Below, one piece after another: positions 1 through 5,632 of a stretch of DNA of 7,991 nt. The stretch's first letter is position 1. Each line of letters begins with the position of its first letter. A model generated the notes under the pieces. That model worked only from the letters and a program-made list of their open reading frames with translations. It ran no database searches and was not told the origin of the DNA. The DNA comes from an uncultured Alphaproteobacteria bacterium (GTDB lineage: Bacteria; Pseudomonadota; Alphaproteobacteria; Micavibrionales; Micavibrionaceae), in the NCBI GenBank assembly GCA_946481105.1, contig CAMLMM010000081.1, forward strand, positions 1 to 7,991, read 5' to 3'. Position numbers and translations under genes: made by a program.

Positions 1-123
1 CTGCTTGGTGGCCGCGGTAATGACGCGGTCGATGGGGGTGCCGGCGATGACATCTTTATGATGGGATCAGGACAGGATGCTTATCTGGGCGGCGCAGGTA
101 AAGACACGTATAAATTTGGTTCG
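1..123 (+). repeat. RTX nonapeptide repeats, block A (partial)
   Basis: Consecutive GGxGxDxxx-type repeats are visible (GGRGNDAVD, GGAGDDIFM, GSGQDAYLG, GGAGKDTYK). The array continues upstream of the window edge. These repeats form calcium-loaded parallel beta rolls. The block leads straight into the first T1SS-tail-like module. Confidence 0.88.
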
Positions 124-2976
124 GATTATCTGGCTGACACTCTGCCCAAATCCTCGTCTATCAATGATTTTCAGACAGGCGCCAATGGAGATAAAATCAA
201 TGTGGCCGAATTGCTTCGTGCCGTTCATTACACGGGCTCCGATCCGCTGAATGATGGCTATATCAATATTCGTCAAGGCGGCACCGGAACCGAAATTTAC
301 TTTGATAAGGATGGCGCTTCCGGCCCGGCAGGCGAAGAGTTGCTGACCACTCTTTCAGGTGTGAACGCGACCGATTTTTCAACCGCGGATAATCTGGTTA
401 CGTCCGGCAAAAAAATTATCATCGCCAGCACGCTTGGCCAATCCAATTCGTCGAATATGCGCATTCTTTCAAACGATAGCGAGTCGGGGCTGACCCGAAT
501 CGAATCTGGATTAAAAACCCAGGCAGGATTTAATGAAGCCTATACCGTTATGAAGGATAAGAAAGGTGTCTATCTTGATACGGCCATAGGTGGTTCTGTT
601 GTCAATGGCGATATGAACAGCAAACCTGACGCGACCTGGTGGTATCCATCTAAAAACGCTGCTGGCAATCTGCTGATACGTGCAGCGGATATGATTTTGA
701 CGCAAATAAACGACCTGCGGGCCAAAGGGGCCGTCACCCCTGTTCTTATCTGGGGCCAGGGCGAGTCGGATGCCTATAATATAGGTTCAAAATCAACTGC
801 GGCTGCGCGCGAAGCCATGGCATTGACTTATAAAAACGCTACGCTGGCTGTATTTAACTATCTGATTGACCGCCTTGGAAGCGATGTTCAGATTTATATG
901 ATGCAGACCGGTAATTTTAATACCGCCGGCGCGCACGCCGCAGGCATACCCCAAAGCACCATAGACGCCACCAATCTCGGCCTGAATTACGTGAGAACAG
1001 CCCAGCAGGAATTGGCCATGGCCCATAAAAACCTGCATCTGGCTGTAAATTATGCCGATTTGCCTATGCTTGCCGATATGCCAAACACGACACCCGGATG
1101 GCAGACAAGCTGGCCAAAAGATCAGTGGCATCTGGACTACGATGCCTACGAAGTTGTTGGCGACAGGTTAAGCGACTTCATAGCCCTTGATCTGGGATAC
1201 GATCATATCATCAACAATCCCGGCCCCTACCCCATGCATCTGCTATCCGACCTGACTATTCACGCAGGCGCGGGTCTCACTCTCCAGGGAAATGCCAATG
1301 ACAATATCATTACAGGCACTACCGGGAACGACGACATTTCTGGCGATGCCGGTATCGACGCGATTGTAACGGGTGCTGGCGACGACCGCCTTGAGGGCGG
1401 CAACGGCGCTGACATTCTTAATGGTGGCACCGGCGCAGACACATTTGTTTTTCTGGATGCCAGCGCCTATAGCGGCATGGACACCATCCAGGACTTCCAA
1501 GCCAGCGAAGGTGACAAGATAGACGTACAAAATCTTCTTACCTTATACCAAACCAATGGTGGTGACCTGGCCAGTTTTGTCCGCATCACCGAAGACGGCC
1601 TGGGTAACTCTATCGTTAGTGTTGATCGTGACGGTTCAGGAACGGCCTATGATTTTGTTGACATTGTTAAATTATCCAACGTAGCCGGGCTTTCCGGCAA
1701 CATGACAATCCTGGTAACAGGCAACCCGCCCCTGCCGCCGGATATTGTGACCGCGCAGGATGATGTTTTCACTGAAAATGAGGATACCACGGTTCTCGGC
1801 AATCTTTTCGCCGATAATGGAAATGGCGCCGATACGCAATCCAATGGCAAGGCCCTTAGCGTTCTGGCCGCCAGCCTGACGACAGCGATGGGCGGCACGG
1901 TTCTCCTGTCCGAAAACGGCAACTTCCAATATATGGCCGCCGCCAACTTCTTTGGCATGGACAGCTTTACCTACACCGTTCGCGATGAAAATGGTAACGC
2001 GGATACGGCGACTGTTACCATTAACATCGCCCCTGTCAACGACATCCCGGATGCTGTGGACGATGCTTTCACCACTATGGGTGACACCATTTCCGGAAAT
2101 CTCTTTACTAACGATACTGATATCGACGGTGATGCTTTAACCACGTCACCCGGCATCATCCATACCCAGGCCCAGGGCATCGTCTATATCTCTGAAACTG
2201 GCGATTTTAGCTATGCGCCTATGTCGGGAAATACGGGGAGCGACTCTTTCAGTTATTCGGTACAGGATGGTCATGGCGGCATGGATAATGCCACGGTTAC
2301 GATTGAAGTAGCTGCTGCTGGCGCCTATTACGGTGACAACAATAATAATATTATTATGGGGTCTGGCAGTAACATCTACGGTCTGGATGGAAACGACATT
2401 ATTCTGGGTACATCAAGTAATGATCGGCTGTATGGGGGCAAAGGCAATGACATCGTCACATCTGGGGACGGAAACGACCTTCATCTTGGCAACGATGGAA
2501 CCGATGCCCTTTATGGCGGCAAAGGAAACGATATCCTTATTGGCGGTGACATTGTTCTCTTGAAAATGGCCTCTGGCACCTCGTTTTACAACGTCAATGC
2601 TTTGGATGGGGCTGATACGCTCTATGGTGGCGAAGGAAACGATATTCTCGTCGGCGGCAAAGGAGCAGACACATTATACGGTGATTCCGGCGCAGATACA
2701 TTCATGTTGCTCAGTATGAATGATGCGGGAGATAATATCGCAGATTTCAGGATATCCGAAGGTGATTCCCTTGACATATCTGCGCTTATTGAGTCGTACG
2801 ACCCATTAACTCAGGCCATATCGGACTTTGTTTCCTTAACTCAGGATCAGGGCAGCACAATTGTTTCAGTCGATGCTGATGGCGGCGGGGATAATTTTCA
2901 GCAAGTGGCAACTTTGTCCAATTCCGGTTCCCTCGACCTTAACGATCTTGTCAGCCGGGGAAACCTAATAGTTTAA
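1..2976 (+). CDS. Large RTX-type secreted protein with SGNH (SASA-type) esterase domain, 5' truncated
   Basis: The reading frame is open from the first base and begins inside RTX repeats, so the true start is upstream; the ATG at 58 is internal. The visible 991 residues are strongly acidic and modular: RTX repeats (nt 1-123), T1SS-tail-like module (100-411), SGNH/sialate-O-acetylesterase-like domain (412-1206), RTX repeats plus a second tail-like module (1282-1725), two cadherin/Ig-like domains (1741-2325), then a third RTX block and a terminal tail-like module ending in a hydrophobic LIV (2326-2976). RTX repeats bind calcium and fold after export by a type I (ABC/MFP/TolC) secretion system. 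A C-terminal RTX block followed by such a tail fits this route, so the product should be extracellular or surface-bound. By family, the enzymatic part would remove O-acetyl groups from glycans; the substrate cannot be read from sequence. No ABC exporter genes are in the window. Family assignment is firm, substrate is not. Confidence 0.93.
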   Translation: MLGGRGNDAVDGGAGDDIFMMGSGQDAYLGGAGKDTYKFGSDYLADTLPKSSSINDFQTGANGDKINVAELLRAVHYTGSDPLNDGYINIRQGGTGTEIYFDKDGASGPAGEELLTTLSGVNATDFSTADNLVTSGKKIIIASTLGQSNSSNMRILSNDSESGLTRIESGLKTQAGFNEAYTVMKDKKGVYLDTAIGGSVVNGDMNSKPDATWWYPSKNAAGNLLIRAADMILTQINDLRAKGAVTPVLIWGQGESDAYNIGSKSTAAAREAMALTYKNATLAVFNYLIDRLGSDVQIYMMQTGNFNTAGAHAAGIPQSTIDATNLGLNYVRTAQQELAMAHKNLHLAVNYADLPMLADMPNTTPGWQTSWPKDQWHLDYDAYEVVGDRLSDFIALDLGYDHIINNPGPYPMHLLSDLTIHAGAGLTLQGNANDNIITGTTGNDDISGDAGIDAIVTGAGDDRLEGGNGADILNGGTGADTFVFLDASAYSGMDTIQDFQASEGDKIDVQNLLTLYQTNGGDLASFVRITEDGLGNSIVSVDRDGSGTAYDFVDIVKLSNVAGLSGNMTILVTGNPPLPPDIVTAQDDVFTENEDTTVLGNLFADNGNGADTQSNGKALSVLAASLTTAMGGTVLLSENGNFQYMAAANFFGMDSFTYTVRDENGNADTATVTINIAPVNDIPDAVDDAFTTMGDTISGNLFTNDTDIDGDALTTSPGIIHTQAQGIVYISETGDFSYAPMSGNTGSDSFSYSVQDGHGGMDNATVTIEVAAAGAYYGDNNNNIIMGSGSNIYGLDGNDIILGTSSNDRLYGGKGNDIVTSGDGNDLHLGNDGTDALYGGKGNDILIGGDIVLLKMASGTSFYNVNALDGADTLYGGEGNDILVGGKGADTLYGDSGADTFMLLSMNDAGDNIADFRISEGDSLDISALIESYDPLTQAISDFVSLTQDQGSTIVSVDADGGGDNFQQVATLSNSGSLDLNDLVSRGNLIV
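412..1206 (+). other. SGNH/SASA-type acetylesterase domain within the RTX protein
   Basis: This roughly 265-residue segment carries the conserved blocks of the sialate-O-acetylesterase/CE6-like SGNH hydrolases. Block I is GQSN with the likely nucleophilic Ser at codon 442-444. A GGS at 589-597 could be the oxyanion Gly of block II. Block III is WGQGESD at 751-771. The final block is DQWH, with Asp at 1120-1122 and the likely catalytic His at 1129-1131, fitting the DxxH pattern. All expected catalytic positions are therefore present, and the domain is probably active. It is flanked on both sides by RTX/T1SS-tail-like modules, which is an uncommon position for a catalytic domain. Substrate (acetylated polysaccharide, sialic acid or xylan) is unknown. 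Confidence 0.8.
1282..1452 (+). repeat. RTX nonapeptide repeats, block B
   Basis: The segment contains about five RTX units, including TGTTGNDDI, GAGDDRLEG, GGNGADILN and GGTGADTFV. It follows a short linker after the esterase domain and runs directly into the second T1SS-tail-like module, the same order seen in blocks A and C. Confidence 0.85.
1438..1725 (+). other. Internal T1SS C-terminal-target-like module (second of three)
   Basis: After the last RTX unit the order is GADTFVF, then DTIQDFQASEGDKIDV, then a short spacer and SIVSVDRDGSG, then a final leucine-rich stretch (VKLSNVAGL). This order is normally found once, at the extreme C-terminus of type-I-secreted RTX proteins (TIGR03661-type). 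Here it is internal. The first copy at 100-411 (KDTYKF, SINDFQTGANGDKINV, EIYFDKDGASG) and the terminal copy at 2692-2976 (GADTFML, DNIADFRISEGDSLDI, TIVSVDADGGG) share the pattern. Confidence 0.7.
1741..2325 (+). other. Two tandem cadherin/Ig-like (VCBS-type) domains
   Basis: Two domains of about 95 residues each show the typical pattern of bacterial cadherin-like/VCBS tandem repeats. The first reads AQDDVFTENEDTTVLGNLFAD, then GNFQYMAAANFFGMDSFTYTV and ATVTINIAPVND. The second reads DAVDDAFTTMGDTISGNLFTND, DGDALT, GDFSYAPMSGNTGSDSFSYSV and ATVTIEV. They probably act as stiff spacers or glycan/cell-contact domains between the catalytic part and the C-terminal RTX block. Confidence 0.8.
2326..2712 (+). 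repeat. RTX nonapeptide repeats, block C
   Basis: This is the longest RTX block visible. It has three nearly identical LYGGxGNDI units (tyrosine codons at 2431, 2512 and 2623) among more degenerate ones. A 17-residue hydrophobic insertion (about 2551-2601) interrupts the array before repeats resume with GADTLYGGEGND. It precedes the terminal T1SS-tail-like module, so it is the block most likely to serve as the actual secretion-proximal repeat. Confidence 0.88.
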
Positions 2977-2984
2977 TATATTAG

Positions 2985-3039
2985 CGTTTTATTCTCACCC
3001 TAAAGCGAAAGTTCTTTAAATAATTAAACTTTAAGGAAC
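2985..3039 (+). terminator. Two weak hairpins after the RTX gene, possible terminator
   Basis: The first inverted repeat pairs CGTTTTA (2985-2991) with TAAAGCG (3001-3007) across a 9-nt loop, with one G-U pair. The second pairs GTTCTTTAAA (3011-3020) with TTTAAGGAAC (3030-3039), 10 bp with one G-U pair and a 9-nt loop. Neither is GC-rich and neither is followed by a T tract, so this is not a classical intrinsic terminator. The position just after the stop codon is the main argument for the call. The right arm of the second also contains the GGAAC of a possible promoter. Confidence 0.3.
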
Positions 3040-3060
3040 CGGGCAGCGTATTGGAAAGTT
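3035..3060 (+). promoter_or_regulatory. Possible EcfG (general stress) promoter, GGAAC-N17-AGTT
   Basis: GGAAC lies at 3035-3039 and AGTT at 3057-3060, 17 nt apart. The known alphaproteobacterial EcfG/PhyR-regulon consensus is GGAAC-N16-17-CGTT, so the -35 matches fully and the -10 at three of four bases. Transcription would start near 3067, about 60 nt before the start codon of a stress-protein-like gene, which fits functionally. A sigma70-like TACAAT at 3068-3073 has no matching -35. The match is short and could be chance. Confidence 0.35.
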
Positions 3061-3114
3061 ATCGTATTACAATATACGACGCACTGGCAGCCTATCTGCC
3101 ATGCCGCTTAAAGA

Positions 3115-3119
3115 AAGGA
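3115..3119 (+). promoter_or_regulatory. Ribosome binding site that fixes the start at 3128
   Basis: AAGGA sits 8 nt before the ATG at 3128. The in-frame ATG at 3101 lies upstream of this site and has no purine-rich sequence at the right distance, so translation most likely starts at 3128 and the first nine codons of the longer frame are not used. Confidence 0.7.
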
Positions 3120-3127
3120 ACTCCAAA

Positions 3128-3652
3128 ATGCATCCTCGCTATTATGAAGCTGTAGGCGTGTTTGATGACTCCCATAAACTGGATGTTGCCGTGGCTGAAC
3201 TGGAGGGCACCGCTTTCGCGAGAACAGACATAAGTGTTGCCGCTGTGGAAAGTGAACCACTTCTGGAAGAACAAAAGGGCAATGCCTTAAGCTGGATGGA
3301 AAATCATGCGCCACGCGGGATTTCCATCCGTCCTGAAGAAAAAGTGATTGGATCAGGTGTTATTATAGGGTGCTCGGCCTATGTCGGTGGCTGTGCTGCT
3401 GCTTTAGCTGCCAAATCCGCCACTAATGTAATTTTGCTGATTGCTATTCTATCAGGAAGCTTGGCCGGAGCCCTTATAGGATCACTTATTGTTCTGGCGG
3501 TTGGGCTGCGTTTGCAGAACATGATTGCTGCGCAAATGCGCAAAGGTGGATTAATGCTGTGGGTTAGGACCGCCGATCAAAACAAAAAAGATGTCGCCCA
3601 GAAAATCCTTCAAAAGAATGGCGCAAAATACGTGCATATTCACGCCGCGTAA
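3128..3652 (+). CDS. Stress-protein-like membrane protein with a split soluble domain around two TM helices
   Basis: The product is 174 residues. The N-terminal part (about 1-45, YYEAVGVFDD...AVAELEG...RTDISVAAVE) resembles the start of the general-stress-protein 17M/YflT-like domain, which has the pattern VGVFD...AV.EL...F...DISV. A glycine- and alanine-rich hydrophobic hairpin follows (about 73-95 and 100-127), with GxxxG-like spacing suited to close helix packing. The C-terminal part (about 139-174, KGGLMLWVRTAD...AQKILQKNGAKYVHIHAA) looks like the second half of the same small alpha/beta domain, ending in a VHIH strand. It should sit in the inner membrane with both soluble pieces on the same side. 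Biochemical function is unknown; proteins of this type are tied to stress responses by family resemblance only. It stands alone, with greB converging on it from the other strand. Confidence 0.8.
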   Translation: MHPRYYEAVGVFDDSHKLDVAVAELEGTAFARTDISVAAVESEPLLEEQKGNALSWMENHAPRGISIRPEEKVIGSGVIIGCSAYVGGCAAALAAKSATNVILLIAILSGSLAGALIGSLIVLAVGLRLQNMIAAQMRKGGLMLWVRTADQNKKDVAQKILQKNGAKYVHIHAA

Positions 3653-3654
3653 AA

Positions 3655-4212
3655 CTAAATTACGTACTGTATCTCGATGACTTCTATGGACTGCGCGTTT
3701 CCCCCCACGCGCAGTTCAACTATATCCCCTATCCGTGATTTCATCAGGACTCGCGCAACTGGTGAAAGCCAGTTGATTTTTCCTTCGGACATTTCAGCTT
3801 CGTCAACACCAACAAGTTTAACCGTTATTTCCGTACCATCATCGTACGCATAAGTGACAGTAGCGCCAAAGAAAACCTGCTCGATCCCCTGCTGTTTCTG
3901 GGGATCAACAACTTCTGCCGTTTCAAGACGCTTGGTGAGGTAACGCACCCGGCGGTCAATTTCACGCAGGCGTTTTTTGTTATAAAGATAGTCACCATTC
4001 TCGGATCTGTCGCCGTTACCCGCAGCCCAGGAAACAATTTCTACTATTTTCGGGCGCTCTTCTTTCATCAGAAAGCGATATTCTTCCTGCAGAGTGGCAA
4101 ATCCATGTGGGGTCATCAGGTTTTTGACATTGGCGGGGATTGGGTCCGGTTCGTCCAGCCCGTCATCATCCGGACCTTCGCCGTCCGTTTCTTTGGTAAA
4201 AGCTTTGCTCAT
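3655..4212 (-). CDS. greB: Transcript cleavage/elongation factor GreB
   Basis: The 185-residue product is a GreA/GreB-family factor that enters the RNA polymerase secondary channel and stimulates cleavage of backtracked RNA. The N-terminal coiled coil (about 35-110) carries the catalytic tip SWAAGNGDRSENGDY, with acidic residues D68 and E71 at the positions that hold the active-site metal. It continues with the typical KKRLREIDRRVRYLTKRLE helix. The C-terminal FKBP-like domain (about 115-185) includes FGATVTYAYDDGTE and WLSPVARVLMKSRIGD. The SWAA tip context and basic second helix favour GreB over GreA. An acidic, proline-containing extension of about 30 residues precedes the conserved part, making it longer than the usual 158-160 residues. 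A start at Met33 (MTPHGF) would give standard length, so the extension depends on the start chosen. Only a weak GTAGG at 4221-4225 precedes the ATG at 4212. Confidence 0.93.
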   Translation of the reverse strand: MSKAFTKETDGEGPDDDGLDEPDPIPANVKNLMTPHGFATLQEEYRFLMKEERPKIVEIVSWAAGNGDRSENGDYLYNKKRLREIDRRVRYLTKRLETAEVVDPQKQQGIEQVFFGATVTYAYDDGTEITVKLVGVDEAEMSEGKINWLSPVARVLMKSRIGDIVELRVGGNAQSIEVIEIQYVI

Positions 4213-4437
4213 GGCGGCAACCTACTACAGAAATTCCGTTCAATAACACAATATATATAAGTAATTCCTCAGGAAAACCTATTTCTATAATTATTTTTAC
4301 GGTTGCATAAGAAACTTCACTTGATTAAATACAAGAGTAATCCATATCAGTAACTAATTATAAACGCAGGTTCAGGCCTACCTTGTGGAAGGGACGGCCA
4401 AAATTAATATTTAAAAACATGAGTTGGGAGAGAAATC
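4213..4437. promoter_or_regulatory. Divergent AT-rich promoter region between greB and the efflux operon
   Basis: These 225 bp separate divergent start codons and must carry promoters for both directions. The segment 4231-4365 is very AT-rich. For the efflux operon a weak sigma70-like candidate is TTGTGG (4383-4388), 16 nt, TAATAT (4405-4410), which would leave a leader of about 20 nt. No strong -35 is visible for greB. A short palindrome TTCCT-C-AGGAA lies at 4265-4275, and AGGT/ACCT arms at about 4368-4383 flank an AGGCCT. Either could be part of an operator, but both are too short to assert. No regulator gene is adjacent. Confidence 0.4.
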
Positions 4438-5610
4438 ATGTTAGAGACACGCGGCTTTGCCCGGAAATATTCCTTACTGCTTGGGACCGCTTTAGTCTCG
4501 TCTGCCATTGTTGTCGGAGCAGGATTTTATCATACCAGCGCGGAGGCTGATACGCCCCCAGCCGCCGCCGAAGCCCCTCAAACTCCAACCGTCCCTGTTC
4601 AAACCGTTGTGGAACAGGATGTACGTGTCTGGTCTCAGTATCCTGGTCGCCTCCAGGCCGTTGATTCAGCCGAAATCCGGCCTGAAGTTGGTGGCAAAAT
4701 TGTTGAAATAAAATTCAAGGACGGTCAGACGGTAGCCGCAGGCGATGTCTTATTTGTTATCGACCCCACACTCTATGAGGCCGCTGTTGAAAAAGCAGAA
4801 GCTAACCTGAGTGCCGCCTACGCCAATGCAAAATACGCCAAAAGCGAATTGGATCGCGCCAATAACCTGATACAGACACAGGCTATCGCCCAAAGTATGC
4901 TTGACGAACGCAGCAATGCCAACCGTATCGCTCAAGCGAATATTAAAGCCGCTGAAGCCAGCCTAAAACAGGCAAAACTCGATCTCGACCACGCTTTTGT
5001 CAAAGCCCCTATTTCCGGGCGTATCAGCCGTGCGGAAATTACAGTTGGAAATCTTGTTCAAACCTCACCTAACGCGCCCTTGCTGACAACTATCGTATCA
5101 AATGACGGCATTTATGCCGACTTCGAGGTTGATGAGCAGACCTATGTGAAGCATATACGTTCCAGCGCGAGCACATCGGATCAGGAACAACAAATTCCAG
5201 TTGAGCTTTCATTCCCGAATGATGAATCAAAATCCTATAAGGGTACAATTTTCAGCTTCGACAACCGGATTAATACGACCACAGGCACTATCCGCGCACG
5301 GGCCAAGTTCCCCAATGAAGATGGCACGCTGATGCCAGGTATGTTCGTGAATGTTAATCTCGCAAATGGCCTGGACAGCACGGCCCTTCTGGTGCCGGAA
5401 CATGCCATTGGCAATGACCAGAACAAGAAATTTGTCTTTATCGTCGATAAGGACAACAAGATTGCCTATCGTGAAATCACCCCCGGCCAGAAAGTCAGTG
5501 AAAACCGTATCGTGCTGAAAGGAATTCAATCCGGCGACCGTGTCGTCGTTGAGGGGATACAGCAATTGCGTCCTGACATGAAAGTACAGGTCAAGGAAAT
5601 AACTGGTTAA
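4438..5610 (+). CDS. RND efflux periplasmic adaptor subunit, MexE/AcrA family
   Basis: The 390-residue product links an inner-membrane RND pump to an outer-membrane channel. An N-terminal export segment (about 11-30) is followed by a possible signal-peptidase site after SAEA (residue 37) and a Pro/Ala-rich linker. There is no lipobox cysteine, unlike many MexE/AcrA proteins, so it is probably soluble or TM-anchored and not a lipoprotein. The first lipoyl half spans about 80-110 (IRPEVGGKIVEIKFKDGQ...GDVLFVIDP). The alpha-helical hairpin spans about 112-186 and is rich in Ala, Lys and Glu. The second lipoyl half follows (VKAPISGRISRAEITVGNLV). The beta-barrel and membrane-proximal parts contain NRINTTTGTIRARAKF and NDQNKKFVFIVDKDNKIAYRE, close to MexE. 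The SD GGGAG at 4426-4430 lies 7 nt before the ATG. The RND pump follows after 22 bp, so the two form an operon. Confidence 0.93.
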   Translation: MLETRGFARKYSLLLGTALVSSAIVVGAGFYHTSAEADTPPAAAEAPQTPTVPVQTVVEQDVRVWSQYPGRLQAVDSAEIRPEVGGKIVEIKFKDGQTVAAGDVLFVIDPTLYEAAVEKAEANLSAAYANAKYAKSELDRANNLIQTQAIAQSMLDERSNANRIAQANIKAAEASLKQAKLDLDHAFVKAPISGRISRAEITVGNLVQTSPNAPLLTTIVSNDGIYADFEVDEQTYVKHIRSSASTSDQEQQIPVELSFPNDESKSYKGTIFSFDNRINTTTGTIRARAKFPNEDGTLMPGMFVNVNLANGLDSTALLVPEHAIGNDQNKKFVFIVDKDNKIAYREITPGQKVSENRIVLKGIQSGDRVVVEGIQQLRPDMKVQVKEITG

Positions 5611-5632
5611 TCGGCTAGAAAGGCCTTCCAAC

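Noticed and set aside
793..1131. Minus-strand open frames of 95-112 codons inside the RTX gene
   Set aside because: They lie wholly antisense to conserved esterase and RTX coding sequence and their translations resemble nothing; long shadow frames are expected here.
1282..2712. RTX DNA repeats considered as a possible CRISPR or mobile repeat array
   Set aside because: The repeats are in-frame codons for GGxGxDxxx units, vary at third positions and have no spacers; they are protein-level repeats.
3068..3073. TACAAT as a sigma70 -10 box for the stress-like gene
   Set aside because: There is no TTGACA-like element 16-18 nt upstream, so I did not call it as a promoter on its own.
3101..3127. 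Longer start for the stress-like gene at ATG 3101
   Set aside because: No ribosome binding site precedes it, while AAGGA is well placed for ATG 3128, and the extra nine residues (MPLKERNSK) do not look like part of the domain.
4321..4336. CTTG...CAAG inverted repeat as a TetR-type operator
   Set aside because: Only four base pairs match on each side and inner positions mismatch, which is expected by chance in AT-rich DNA.
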